Shown: positions 13,630 through 20,645 of the stretch, piece after piece
Layout of the letters: each line of letters begins with the position of its first letter
Numbering within the stretch: position 1 is the first letter of the stretch
IMG/VR virus record: IMGVR_UViG_3300028388_000050
Coordinates: 1 to 31,213 of that record
DNA: 31,213 nucleotides
Direction: 5' to 3' (one strand)
DNA from: a virus
Made by a program: the position numbers and the translations under genes
Notes under the pieces: generated by a model
Database searches by the model: none
What the model was told of the DNA's origin: nothing
Seen by the model: the letters and a program-made list of their open reading frames with translations, nothing else

Positions 13630-15810
13630 TTAAGGTAGCAGATCAAAGTCACCCTCTTTGACCACTTTCATAGTTACATTATCATCCTGATTAGGCAAAT
13701 GAAACTCGATATCATATACACCAGATTTAGCGCTGTATTTAAGTCTGTCGATCATACCTCCTACCTTAGTCTGGTAGTTAGTAAAATTGATCCAGATCTT
13801 ATGATAAGGATAGATCAGATTAGTGACACCATCGAGCATCTTACAGCTCAGAGAGTATCTCTTTAAATGCGTTCTATTGTCATTTAAAATAGACTGTGCA
13901 TGTATGTTATTGATTGAGTGATAATCAAATCCAGTACCAGAAGTGTCTACCATTCTAGGCGTTCTGTGTTGCAGTCCAGTAAATCCAAAAACAGCAGTAT
14001 AGAAAGGAGCAAAAAATTCTATTGATTTTGTAGAGTTTTTTCTGTTCTTACCTATCACACTGTGTACTGTATTACGATCTACATCAGTTTGACCTTGTGT
14101 AGCATATCGATCCAGTACTACTCTATCAATGAAAAATACACTATTAGACTGTGCATTAGTGATCTTTGGTCTAAGTATTACGATTCTATAGCGCTGTTTT
14201 TTAAGCGATACATCTCCAGAGGTATCTGATGGAGCTGCTATTGTTTTAGTCAGCGTTTGCCACTGGTTATTTTCTGATCCAGTAAAGGTCTCAGAGTGTA
14301 CTGTCACGCTTGACTCATTTGTATAAGTCACCCATGCAGATCCTGACCAGTACTGTGTAACAGCTCCAGATCCTTGATCATACTCTCGCATTAGCGCATA
14401 GTACAGTGTAATATCTGAGGTATCAGAAACATCATCAGATTTATGATAGAAGTTAATGCTCAGATAGCTATTATCTACCAGATAGTACTGTAGATCTCCA
14501 GCAAAGCCAGAGTCATAGATTTTATCTGTAGCCAGTGATGGAGTTCCAAAAGTGATCCATGACTGTGTTTTGATCGAGTAGTTACCAGACAGTACTCTGG
14601 ACTGATTAATGTAGTCTGTAAACTCAGCAGCTAAATTAATATAGTCGCTATAATAGGTATTATTGAAAAGTACGCCATTGATTTTAAGCTCAAAAGATGG
14701 ATCATTATTTAGATTATTTGCAAAGATCTCCAGCTCCCCTAGATCTCTAAATGTAGGCGTGTATTTATTGACCTTGACATTTACACTCACTCGATCTACT
14801 GGCGTTTCATATCTAAGAGATAGATCGTCTTTTAGCGCCTTAAATTGAGTAGGTACGATCTTTAAGATATTAACTGTCTCACTAGCCTCATAAACACCAG
14901 CGCTAGTGTACTCCTCAAATACTACTTCAGACTCACCTGTATCTATTAAACTTTGATTCTCATAATTACTGTACCCAGAGCTGATCGTCTCGTCTAAAAT
15001 AGCATCATCTGTAGCCTTATCAGTATAGAGTGCATTAGGGATCATGTACCACTTACCAGCTGCATAGAAAAGTCGAGAATTAAACGCCTTTAATGTATTA
15101 ATTAAATAGTCATAAGCATTATCAGCAATTAGGTCAAAGCCACCAGTATAAGTAAATGCATGCTGGATCTTGTGTAAGTACTCCCAGTCTCCAGTAGGCG
15201 TAAATCCAAATCTGTAATCTAAGATCTCTATAGGCTGATTTACTTTAAATCCCATCCCATAAGGTAAAAATCCTAAGATATTCGCCAGATATTTAATACT
15301 GGTAGCCTTTGGAGATACGATAGCAGTGCCATCTACTGTAGTAATGTTTTTAAGTGTAGTCAGCAGATCTGTAGCTATGAGCTGATACTTTTGAGGAGTG
15401 CTAGAAATGTTTTCTTTGTATTCTGCATTAGATAAAAATCCTCTCCAGTACAGCTCCATGATAGGATCTTCATTTTCGTCTACACCATTCTGGACAAATA
15501 GCTCAGCTTCAAATACATTATTTGCATTAGCTGATAATATATCATCTACATCCACTACACTAGAGCTGCCATTATCGATCAAATTAATCTCTAATCTGGA
15601 TGCCATAATGTTATTATAGATATCATCTGTATTATCCCAGATCAGTACAGCTGGCTCATTATCTCCTATTATATTATTATCATCATAGGTGATAGTAGGC
15701 GTATGATTTAGCTTATAAATTGATAGCCTATGCTTTCTGGTAGTAGTCGATGATCCAGATGGATGTACATCTGAAAAATTCAGATTATAAATTAGTCCCC
15801 CATTCGCCAT
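13630..15810 (-). CDS. Large tail-tip/baseplate protein (726 aa)
   Basis: The last gene of the tail operon, following the tape measure as the distal-tail and hub genes do in siphoviruses. The N-terminal half (NLNFSDVHPSGSSTTTRKHRLSI, LEINLID, ELYWRGFLSNAEYKE and YQLIATDLLTTLKN) resembles the tail proteins found at this position in Bacteroidota phages. The middle (residues about 380-580) is a predicted jelly-roll or carbohydrate-binding-like region (SFELKINGVLF, LSINFYHKSDD, SETFTGSENNQWQTLTKTI, FFIDRVVLDRY). The C-terminus is strand-rich. It probably forms the tail tip and may touch the cell surface. No enzymatic motif is visible. It begins 1 base after the tape-measure C part. Confidence 0.75.
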   Translation of the reverse strand: MANGGLIYNLNFSDVHPSGSSTTTRKHRLSIYKLNHTPTITYDDNNIIGDNEPAVLIWDNTDDIYNNIMASRLEINLIDNGSSSVVDVDDILSANANNVFEAELFVQNGVDENEDPIMELYWRGFLSNAEYKENISSTPQKYQLIATDLLTTLKNITTVDGTAIVSPKATSIKYLANILGFLPYGMGFKVNQPIEILDYRFGFTPTGDWEYLHKIQHAFTYTGGFDLIADNAYDYLINTLKAFNSRLFYAAGKWYMIPNALYTDKATDDAILDETISSGYSNYENQSLIDTGESEVVFEEYTSAGVYEASETVNILKIVPTQFKALKDDLSLRYETPVDRVSVNVKVNKYTPTFRDLGELEIFANNLNNDPSFELKINGVLFNNTYYSDYINLAAEFTDYINQSRVLSGNYSIKTQSWITFGTPSLATDKIYDSGFAGDLQYYLVDNSYLSINFYHKSDDVSDTSDITLYYALMREYDQGSGAVTQYWSGSAWVTYTNESSVTVHSETFTGSENNQWQTLTKTIAAPSDTSGDVSLKKQRYRIVILRPKITNAQSNSVFFIDRVVLDRYATQGQTDVDRNTVHSVIGKNRKNSTKSIEFFAPFYTAVFGFTGLQHRTPRMVDTSGTGFDYHSINNIHAQSILNDNRTHLKRYSLSCKMLDGVTNLIYPYHKIWINFTNYQTKVGGMIDRLKYSAKSGVYDIEFHLPNQDDNVTMKVVKEGDFDLLP

Positions 15811-15811
15811 A

Positions 15812-16702
15812 TTATAGGAAATTGTTTCTTTGCTTATTTGCTCTTTCTAGTGCCACTACTAGATCCTGACCTTGTACTCTAAACTCTCCAGCCACATTGA
15901 CATTAGATCCAGAGTTACCCATTAGATTTTTAAGGCGATCCAGAGGAGCTACTACTTCTGGATTAGATTTTGCTCCAGCATACTCACCCATAAGTCCCAG
16001 AGTAGGCCCAGAGATGATACCACCATTAGCGAAAGCCTTAATACCCTCAGATGATTTCTGCATCCTGTTTTTAAAGTATGTCCCTAGACCTACTAAAGCC
16101 ACACCAGCAGCAATAGCTACAGCTGGATTTAAACTCTCTAGAGCTTTCTTAATACCAGCAATAGCAGCACCAATTTTGATAGCAGCCTTACCCACATCGA
16201 TCAGTAACTGTGAGAAAGCGCCTCCTAGCACTTCACCCATATTACCAGCTAGACCTCCTATTCCAGACATTGCATTACCCAGAGCCTCTCCTAAACCAGT
16301 CAGCGCTCCAGCAGCTGCCTCAGATAATATAGAGCTAAGCTGATCAAATTCCTCTTTAGCCTCCTCAGTAGTCTCCTTTAACTCTCTAAATGTGTTAGAT
16401 GTGTTTCTTACATGATTAGCAAATGACTTCTGTGATGCCTCTCCAGTAGCTAGCGCATAGGTCAGTTTACTGTCTGATGCTAACATCTCATCTATAGCAG
16501 CAGCCTGAGCATTTGCAGCAGCTACCATTGGGCTGTCATCTGCTTCTCTGATCTGTGGCATAGTGACTTTATCATCACGCCCAAAAGGTAAACCACCTAC
16601 ACCAATTTCTACTGGCTTACCAAAAGCCTCGTCAGCAGCAGCTCTAGCCTCTTTAGATTGTTTAGCTAGTCTCGCCATAGGTTTGACTGCGCTATTTACC
16701 AC
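15812..16702 (-). CDS. Tape measure protein, C-terminal part
   Basis: This 296-residue frame overlaps the end of the N-terminal part by 11 bases in the +1 frame. The start codon of the frame is GTG at 16702; an internal ATG at 16678 is an alternative. It contains an Ala/Lys-rich helix (SKEARAAADEAF), coiled-coil segments, a long Gly/Ala-rich hydrophobic stretch (about residues 130-215) and the FANGGIISGPTLGLMGEYAG...EVVAPLDRL ending that marks tape-measure C-termini. Neither part alone is a full tape measure; together they give about 606 residues. The two are probably joined by a +1 frameshift or the gene was split; see the finding on this junction. Confidence 0.82.
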   Translation of the reverse strand: MVNSAVKPMARLAKQSKEARAAADEAFGKPVEIGVGGLPFGRDDKVTMPQIREADDSPMVAAANAQAAAIDEMLASDSKLTYALATGEASQKSFANHVRNTSNTFRELKETTEEAKEEFDQLSSILSEAAAGALTGLGEALGNAMSGIGGLAGNMGEVLGGAFSQLLIDVGKAAIKIGAAIAGIKKALESLNPAVAIAAGVALVGLGTYFKNRMQKSSEGIKAFANGGIISGPTLGLMGEYAGAKSNPEVVAPLDRLKNLMGNSGSNVNVAGEFRVQGQDLVVALERANKQRNNFL

Positions 16703-17624
16703 CAGCAGCTATAGATGCTACTTTAGCTAGTCCAGCTACTGCTGTAAGTACCAGAGGCACTACACCAGCTACCAGAGTAAGATTAGAGTAAAATTTTCTA
16801 GTCTCTGGATTCATTTCCTTAAATCCCTCTGTGATCTTCTGGATATTTTCAGTAAGTCTCTCAGTGTTATTGATCAGATCATAGTCCTCTACTAGAGCTT
16901 TACCTAGCTCAGCAAATGCGATATTTACATTATCCTGTAGTGTACTGGCTAGACCAGATAGTGTCTTTGAAAGCTTCTGCATACCACCCTCAAATTTTCC
17001 ACCATCAGATGTCGCATCTTTAAATGCCTTTAGAAGTACATCAAAAGTCACAGCTCCCTGAGATACCATGTCTTTGATCTCGTTCTTGGCCACACCCATA
17101 GACTCAGCTAATAGATCAATGATAGGCACTCCATTATTTACTAACTGGAGCAAATCCTGTCCCATTAATCTACCAGCAGCAGCAGCCTGACCAAATGCTA
17201 CAGTGATTCCTTGCATATCCCCTCCAGAGATAGCAGCGATATCACCAATAGCTTTAAGAGAGTCAAAGGCTGTCTCAGAGCTTACTCCAAATCCCAGTAA
17301 AGTGTTATTAGCTTTTACCAGCTCATCTAACTGGAAAGGAGTAGCAGCAGAAAACTTAACAAGGCGCTCAAAAGATTTAGCTCCTTTAGCAGCAGATCCC
17401 TCAAGTACATTGAGCTGCATCTGTAACTTTTCAAACTGAGCAGCAGTCTTAAGAGCTTTAGCACCAGCTAGACCTATAGGTACAGAAATTGATGCTGTTA
17501 GTCCAGCTCCAATTTTTCCTAGATTATTACCAAATGAGTCAAGCCTTTTCTCAGCTTTAGACATCGCTCGCTCAAACTTCTTAAGTTCAGCAGATATGAT
17601 GACTCTTAGATTAGTGTCAGCCAT
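16692..17624 (-). CDS. Tape measure protein, N-terminal part
   Basis: This 310-residue protein with a typical tape-measure start (MADTNLRVIISAELKKFERAMSKAEKRLDSFG) is followed by AGLTASISVPIGLAGAKALKTAAQFEKL and the conserved block TPFQLDELVKANNTLLGFGVSSE...AFGQAAAAGRLMGQDLLQLVNNGVPII. It ends in a hydrophobic segment (LTLVAGVVPLVLTAVAGLAKVASIAAGGK). In the family this region is followed without a break by more helices, so the stop here is unexpected. It determines tail length and helps DNA entry. A TACCTTTG promoter box lies 16 bases before the ATG, after the tail chaperone T frame. Confidence 0.88.
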   Translation of the reverse strand: MADTNLRVIISAELKKFERAMSKAEKRLDSFGNNLGKIGAGLTASISVPIGLAGAKALKTAAQFEKLQMQLNVLEGSAAKGAKSFERLVKFSAATPFQLDELVKANNTLLGFGVSSETAFDSLKAIGDIAAISGGDMQGITVAFGQAAAAGRLMGQDLLQLVNNGVPIIDLLAESMGVAKNEIKDMVSQGAVTFDVLLKAFKDATSDGGKFEGGMQKLSKTLSGLASTLQDNVNIAFAELGKALVEDYDLINNTERLTENIQKITEGFKEMNPETRKFYSNLTLVAGVVPLVLTAVAGLAKVASIAAGGK

Positions 17625-17640
17625 GTATTGAGATTTACTA

Positions 17641-17648
17641 CAAAGGTA
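17641..17648 (-). promoter_or_regulatory. -7 promoter box TACCTTTG before the tape measure gene
   Basis: A perfect TAnnTTTG match 16 bases before the tape measure ATG, just after the end of the chaperone fusion frame. It may give tape measure an independent transcript or raise late tail expression. Confidence 0.6.
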
Positions 17649-17653
17649 ACCAT

Positions 17654-17995
17654 TTAGGACTTTTCGAATTTGGCACTATTTGCCTTATCCAGAAAGGCCT
17701 CATATTGCTCTCTAGTCGATTTAGGCACATCTTTGCGCTTCTTATGTATTTTGTCTTGTGGTAGAGAAAAAAGCTCGTGAGGCTTAATTAAATGCTGCTT
17801 CTTAGAAGTATTGACATTATACAGCATTGTGGAAACAAATCGAGTCTGTTCCCATTCCATATTGAGGCGTATGGCATGAGCCTCCCCTAGCCTCTGATTT
17901 TCACTCCATGTGTATCTCCAGAATTTGTCTGGATCGATCCCTATCTGACCTATGTAGTAGTCTAGTAGATCATCCCATGTGAGAGGCTTTTCTAC
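17654..17995 (-). CDS. Tail assembly chaperone, T-like extension made by -1 frameshifting
   Basis: This frame continues without a stop from the slippery site at 17995-18001 to 17654, in the -1 frame of the upstream chaperone. It adds 113 residues (VEKPLTWDDLLDYYIGQIGI...NMEWEQTRFVSTMLYNVNTS...). The WDDLLDYYIGQIGIDPDKFWRYTWSE segment, which resembles the T part of lambda-type gpGT, lies upstream of the only ATG (17860), so initiation there would lose it. I therefore call a gpGT-like fusion of about 235 residues rather than a separate 68-residue protein. Such chaperones bind the tape measure and tail tube proteins during assembly. The C-terminus is basic and hydrophilic. Confidence 0.78.
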   Translation of the reverse strand, partial: VEKPLTWDDLLDYYIGQIGIDPDKFWRYTWSENQRLGEAHAIRLNMEWEQTRFVSTMLYNVNTSKKQHLIKPHELFSLPQDKIHKKRKDVPKSTREQYEAFLDKANSAKFEKS

Positions 17996-18360
17996 TTTCC
18001 CTCAGTCTCTGGATTTCGTTCGATTCCCATATTTAGATCATTGCCTAATATGCGAGATTCGCCCATAGCCATGATGATCTTATTTAGTCCATCTGAATCC
18101 AGATCCTCTAGCCATGATCCTACCTTAAACTTATTGTATTCGATCTCATTGCCCTCCTCTTGATCATAGGCGAGCAGACCACAATACACGATAGATCTGA
18201 CTGCATTTAAAGACACGCCATCCTGAAATAGTGATCCTAACTCATCTAGTCTGATGTTTAGATCCTCAGTTAAGGCTGCCCAGAAGTTCATAGAAAAGTG
18301 TAGAGTGCGCTGTTTCCCTCCCAGCTTCACTGAAATGTACCCTCGTTTCTTGTTTGCCAT
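17992..18360 (-). CDS. Tail assembly chaperone, G-like
   Basis: This 122-residue protein lies between the tail tube gene and the tape measure gene, the fixed place of gpG-like chaperones. It opens MANKKRGYISVKLGGKQRTLHFSMNFWAALTEDLNI, a start seen in many tail chaperones. A helical core and an acidic C-terminus ending RNPETEGK follow. The last codons read G-GGA-AAG-TAG, with the lambda-type slippery sequence in phase, so a minority of ribosomes should shift to give the longer GT form. There is a 59-base gap to the tail tube gene with a weak hairpin. Confidence 0.82.
   Translation of the reverse strand: MANKKRGYISVKLGGKQRTLHFSMNFWAALTEDLNIRLDELGSLFQDGVSLNAVRSIVYCGLLAYDQEEGNEIEYNKFKVGSWLEDLDSDGLNKIIMAMGESRILGNDLNMGIERNPETEGK
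17995..18001 (-). promoter_or_regulatory. Programmed -1 frameshift site GGGAAAG
   Basis: The minus strand reads GAG-GGA-AAG-TAG, so the heptamer G-GGA-AAG is in the X-XXY-YYZ phase, directly before the G-frame stop. GGGAAAG is the same heptamer used in phage lambda's G-T overlap. The -1 frame is open for 113 codons downstream. Confidence 0.8.
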
Positions 18361-18378
18361 TATGTATAAATAAGAGAC

Positions 18379-18405
18379 ACCTCACCCAGTAGATCCAGAT
18401 GAGGT
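18379..18405 (-). promoter_or_regulatory. Weak intergenic hairpin between tail tube and chaperone genes
   Basis: On the minus strand ACCTCA (18405-18400) pairs with TGAGGT (18384-18379) around a 15-base loop. No T-tract follows, so it is not a complete terminator. It may stabilise the abundant tail-tube message or cause partial attenuation. Confidence 0.35.
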
Positions 18406-18419
18406 ATCAGTTGTATTCC

Positions 18420-18830
18420 TTATGCGTTAGTCGATGCTACGATAGGGCCAGTCAATGTGATAGTCCCTGAGTAAGTAGCAGCAGCTTCCATGTCTCCAGA
18501 TACAGACAGCTCGCTGATAAATCCATCAGCAGTGTAGATCTGATCTCCAGATACAGCTGTACCAAATACAGCCTCAATAGAAGTGCGCCCTAATAAAGCA
18601 GTCGCTAGATCATCTACATTGTCATTAGTATCAGTGTAGTCTACTAGACCATCAAAAGAGATAGATCCAGAGATAACTCCAGCGATCACCTCTTGGAAAC
18701 CTGACGAGTCTTTAGAGGTAGCCTCTGGCATGTCTACAGAAAGTGAGATCTCACATGATGTAGTGTGACCTACAGCTGTGCCATCGATTTTGACTAAAAG
18801 GTTAGTACCATTAAATACGCTAGATGCCAT
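18420..18830 (-). CDS. Major tail tube protein (TP901-1-like family)
   Basis: This 136-residue, strand-rich, cysteine-free protein forms the stacked rings of the flexible tail. Typical elements are FNGTNLLVKIDGTAVGHTTSCEISLSVDMPEATSKDSSGFQEVIAG at the start and DGFISELSVSGDMEAAATYSGTITLTGPI at the end. (The one Cys is in TSCEIS.) The size is at the short end of the family. It has its own TATATTTG box 20 bases upstream and is followed by a weak hairpin, which fits high expression separate from the neighbours. Confidence 0.88.
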   Translation of the reverse strand: MASSVFNGTNLLVKIDGTAVGHTTSCEISLSVDMPEATSKDSSGFQEVIAGVISGSISFDGLVDYTDTNDNVDDLATALLGRTSIEAVFGTAVSGDQIYTADGFISELSVSGDMEAAATYSGTITLTGPIVASTNA

Positions 18831-18850
18831 GTTATTATGTTTTTACTTTA

Positions 18851-18858
18851 CAAATATA
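18851..18858 (-). promoter_or_regulatory. -7 promoter box TATATTTG before the tail tube gene
   Basis: A TAnnTTTG match 20 bases before the tail tube ATG, in the gap after the thioredoxin-fold gene. Confidence 0.55.
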
Positions 18859-18870
18859 CTACTATAAAAT

Positions 18871-19185
18871 TTAGTCTTTGATCGAGTCTATATACTCCTG
18901 TATATCCTCTCTCCTGACTCTTAATTTAAATGAAATGTCAGCTTCCCAGTACTTGATCATTTGGCCATCTTTAAATACCCAGATCGCTGGTACAGCTTTG
19001 ATCCTTTCTTTCAGAGCTTCTGGCTGCTCGTTTAAATAAGCAAACTGCACTCTAGCTCCTTTAAGTCCATTTAGATCTATTGAGTTTCTCATATTCCACT
19101 CTGCATTGACTTGAATCACAGCAATGCCTTGACCATATATTTTAATCATTGACAGTAACCAAAATAGAAAAACTAGCGCTCTCAT
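18871..19185 (-). CDS. Secreted thioredoxin-fold protein lacking the active-site cysteines
   Basis: This 104-residue protein begins with a hydrophobic signal sequence (residues 1-18, RALVFLFWLLSMIKIYG), so it should be exported to the periplasm. The remainder has the thioredoxin layout: VIQVNAEW strand and helix start, FAYLNEQPEA, then KAVPAIWVFKDGQMIKYWEAD with the cis-proline (Pro66) and the KDG turn. Where thioredoxins have WCxxC, this one has WNMRN (Trp30, Asn31, Asn34): both cysteines are replaced by Asn. No other Cys is present. It cannot do thiol-disulfide exchange and probably serves as a binding module. The ATG overlaps the upstream gene by 4 bases. Confidence 0.72.
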   Translation of the reverse strand: MRALVFLFWLLSMIKIYGQGIAVIQVNAEWNMRNSIDLNGLKGARVQFAYLNEQPEALKERIKAVPAIWVFKDGQMIKYWEADISFKLRVRREDIQEYIDSIKD

Positions 19186-19466
19186 TTATCTGTGCTGATT
19201 TTAAATAGGCGCTCCTCGATCTTGTCGAGTTTAGATCCTATCTCATCTACTTTCTTTTGAGTATTCATTATAGTCTCTCTGACCAGCTCATCCTTTAGAT
19301 CATACTCAGTACGAGAGATCTCTGGTTTAGGTAGCTCCTTAGCCAGCTCGATATCTTTTTGTAGTGTAGTATACATTAAAATCAATGAGGCCACACCTCC
19401 TATGACTATGGCGATAGTTTTTAAATCTAGAGTGAGCTTTGTGTTTTCGCTTATTTCGTGTGCCAT
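19182..19466 (-). CDS. Membrane-anchored coiled-coil protein (94 aa), possible lysis or spanin-like role
   Basis: One membrane segment (residues about 17-36, TIAIVIGGVASLILMYTTLQ) is preceded by a hydrophilic N-terminus. A long charged helical tail (residues 40-94, with MNTQKKVDEIGSKLDKIEERLFKI) can form a coiled coil. That topology suits a small inner-membrane protein with a periplasmic or cytoplasmic rod, as in inner spanins or some holins, but sequence alone does not decide. It is directly coupled (ATGA overlap) to the secreted thioredoxin-fold gene, so the two may act together at the envelope. It has its own TATCTTTG box 24 bases upstream. Confidence 0.65.
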   Translation of the reverse strand: MAHEISENTKLTLDLKTIAIVIGGVASLILMYTTLQKDIELAKELPKPEISRTEYDLKDELVRETIMNTQKKVDEIGSKLDKIEERLFKISTDK

Positions 19467-19490
19467 TGATAGCTTGTTGTATTATATCTA

Positions 19491-19498
19491 CAAAGATA
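19491..19498 (-). promoter_or_regulatory. -7 promoter box TATCTTTG
   Basis: A TAnnTTTG match 24 bases before the ATG of the 94-residue membrane protein, and 48 bases after the terminator at 19547-19570. It starts a new transcription unit. Confidence 0.6.
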
Positions 19499-19541
19499 CT
19501 AAATCGTGATTTTTACTATTCGCCTCACTTTCAGCACCCAA

Positions 19542-19570
19542 TAAAAAAAGGCATCCATTAGGACACCTTT
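19542..19570 (-). terminator. Rho-independent terminator after the membrane HExxH gene
   Basis: On the minus strand AAAGGTGTCC (19570-19561) pairs with GGATGCCTTT (19556-19547) around a TAAT loop, with two G-T pairs, and a run of seven T overlaps the stem end. It lies 28 bases after the stop at 19599. Confidence 0.85.
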
Positions 19571-19598
19571 AAAAAGTTTTCTAATAGAAAACCTATAG

Positions 19599-19985
19599 CT
19601 ATTTCAGGATCATCTTAAACCATGCGTATCGCTTTCTGGTACTCAGGTAGTTTAGATCGCCATCATTACCATAAGCCTCCCTCTCAAATGAGATATTTTC
19701 ATAGGCTTTGCCACCATATATAAACAGCTTGACAAACCACTCTAGCAGATACAAAATATAGAAAGGGATCACTAACAGCTCCAGAGCTTGCTGGAAATGA
19801 ATTGACTCGTGATTGATGACCTTTCTGTTTCTAGTTCGCCAGAAGTCCTCTGAGCTGTTCTCATACTTCTCTCTGAGTATGATATATGGAAAGAGTGCGA
19901 TCCCTCCTATCTTCATAAACCATGAAAGACCATCTAAGATCTTATCTGAGTATATTACAATAGGTCTGAGATCTCTGAGTTTCAT
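19599..19985 (-). CDS. Membrane protein with HExxH zinc-peptidase motif
   Basis: This 128-residue protein has hydrophobic segments at about 21-37 and 66-90. Between them lies NHESIHFQQ with His59, Glu60 and His63 (HExxH), and FEREAYGND downstream (Glu101 or Glu103) could supply a third zinc ligand. This is the arrangement of small gluzincin-like membrane proteins that I recall from other Bacteroidota phages, where the function is unknown. It overlaps the upstream coiled-coil gene by one base (TAATG) and is followed by a terminator. A role in envelope remodelling, entry or lysis is an inference. Confidence 0.7.
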   Translation of the reverse strand: MKLRDLRPIVIYSDKILDGLSWFMKIGGIALFPYIILREKYENSSEDFWRTRNRKVINHESIHFQQALELLVIPFYILYLLEWFVKLFIYGGKAYENISFEREAYGNDGDLNYLSTRKRYAWFKMILK

Positions 19986-20242
19986 TAGGCTTCTTCTACT
20001 TCTACTTCTGGAGCTTCGTCTACTTCGTATGATCCATCAGCTAGATTGATATTAATAGGCCCATACTTTTCTTTAAGATCATCAAATAATTTCTGGCGCT
20101 CTACCTTTAAGGCTTTTAGAGCATCCATGATGTCTGACTCTGCTAGTTTTACATTGGCCAGCTCATTGATTAGTGCTGATCCTTTTTGCTCTTGTTCTTT
20201 GAGCGCTTCTAATTCACTCTCTTGTAGTTTCCCTTGTGACAT
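19985..20242 (-). CDS. Coiled-coil protein of unknown function (85 aa)
   Basis: Residues 1-62 are almost wholly helical with heptad-like spacing (LQESELEALKEQEQKGSALI and DIMDALKALKVERQKLFDDL). A short strand part (GPININLADGSYEV) and an acidic tail (DEAPEVEVEEA) follow. Similar small proteins occur near tail genes of marine and Bacteroidota phages, but I cannot give a function. It starts 16 bases after the upstream gene and its stop overlaps the next ATG. Confidence 0.68.
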   Translation of the reverse strand: MSQGKLQESELEALKEQEQKGSALINELANVKLAESDIMDALKALKVERQKLFDDLKEKYGPININLADGSYEVDEAPEVEVEEA

Positions 20243-20258
20243 TATATATAGATTTAAA

Positions 20259-20615
20259 TTATACTGTTTCCTCAGTAGCTGGAGCTTCTGGCTCTGGATC
20301 TACTATTAGTCTTTTAGAGACTACTATGGGATTTACTATTCGATCTACTTGCTGATCTAGATTATTTTGCATAGGTACAATATCTAAATCTGACTCTAGC
20401 CATGATATAACATCAGCAGCCCTAAGATCCTCAAATGCTACAAAATTTTCTGGATCTGGATCAGATACATCATGTATACCTACATGAAATGCTGTATTAT
20501 CATTTTCGTCTTTGGCAATGTATCTATAATGTATTTGATAGATAACATTTTCTAAACCATCTTTATTAACATGACAGTCTACTGAATCAATATACCAGTG
20601 ATAAGTGTTCGCCAT
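20259..20615 (-). CDS. Small virion-associated family protein (DUF7936-like, 118 aa)
   Basis: The start MANTYHWYIDSVDCHVNKDGLENVIYQIHYRYIAKDE resembles a family of small proteins widespread in aquatic phages (short strand-rich proteins with a conserved W-x-I-x-S/D-x-D-x-C/Y pattern). The domain ends near IVSKRLIV at residue 105, followed by an acidic Pro-rich tail. The function is unknown; its position beside tail-fibre genes suggests a structural or assembly role. It has its own TAACTTTG box 14 bases upstream. Confidence 0.65.
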   Translation of the reverse strand: MANTYHWYIDSVDCHVNKDGLENVIYQIHYRYIAKDENDNTAFHVGIHDVSDPDPENFVAFEDLRAADVISWLESDLDIVPMQNNLDQQVDRIVNPIVVSKRLIVDPEPEAPATEETV

Positions 20616-20629
20616 TTGTTTATTTTTTA

Positions 20630-20637
20630 CAAAGTTA
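20630..20637 (-). promoter_or_regulatory. -7 promoter box TAACTTTG
   Basis: A TAnnTTTG match 14 bases before the ATG at 20615, in the gap after the preceding fibre gene. Confidence 0.55.
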
Positions 20638-20645
20638 AGTATTTA

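Noticed and set aside
15897-16343. 148-residue plus-strand frame opposite the tape measure
   Set aside because: Antisense shadow of the Ala/Gly-rich tape-measure C-part; no promoter and no recognisable family.
17654-17860. Separate 68-residue gene starting at ATG 17860
   Set aside because: The same frame is open without a stop back to the slippery heptamer at 17995-18001 and carries the conserved T-like segment there, so initiation at 17860 would discard it. I call the frameshift fusion instead, while noting the ATG.
18379-18405. Terminator after the tail tube gene
   Set aside because: The stem is present but no T-run follows on the minus strand, so it is listed only as a weak hairpin.
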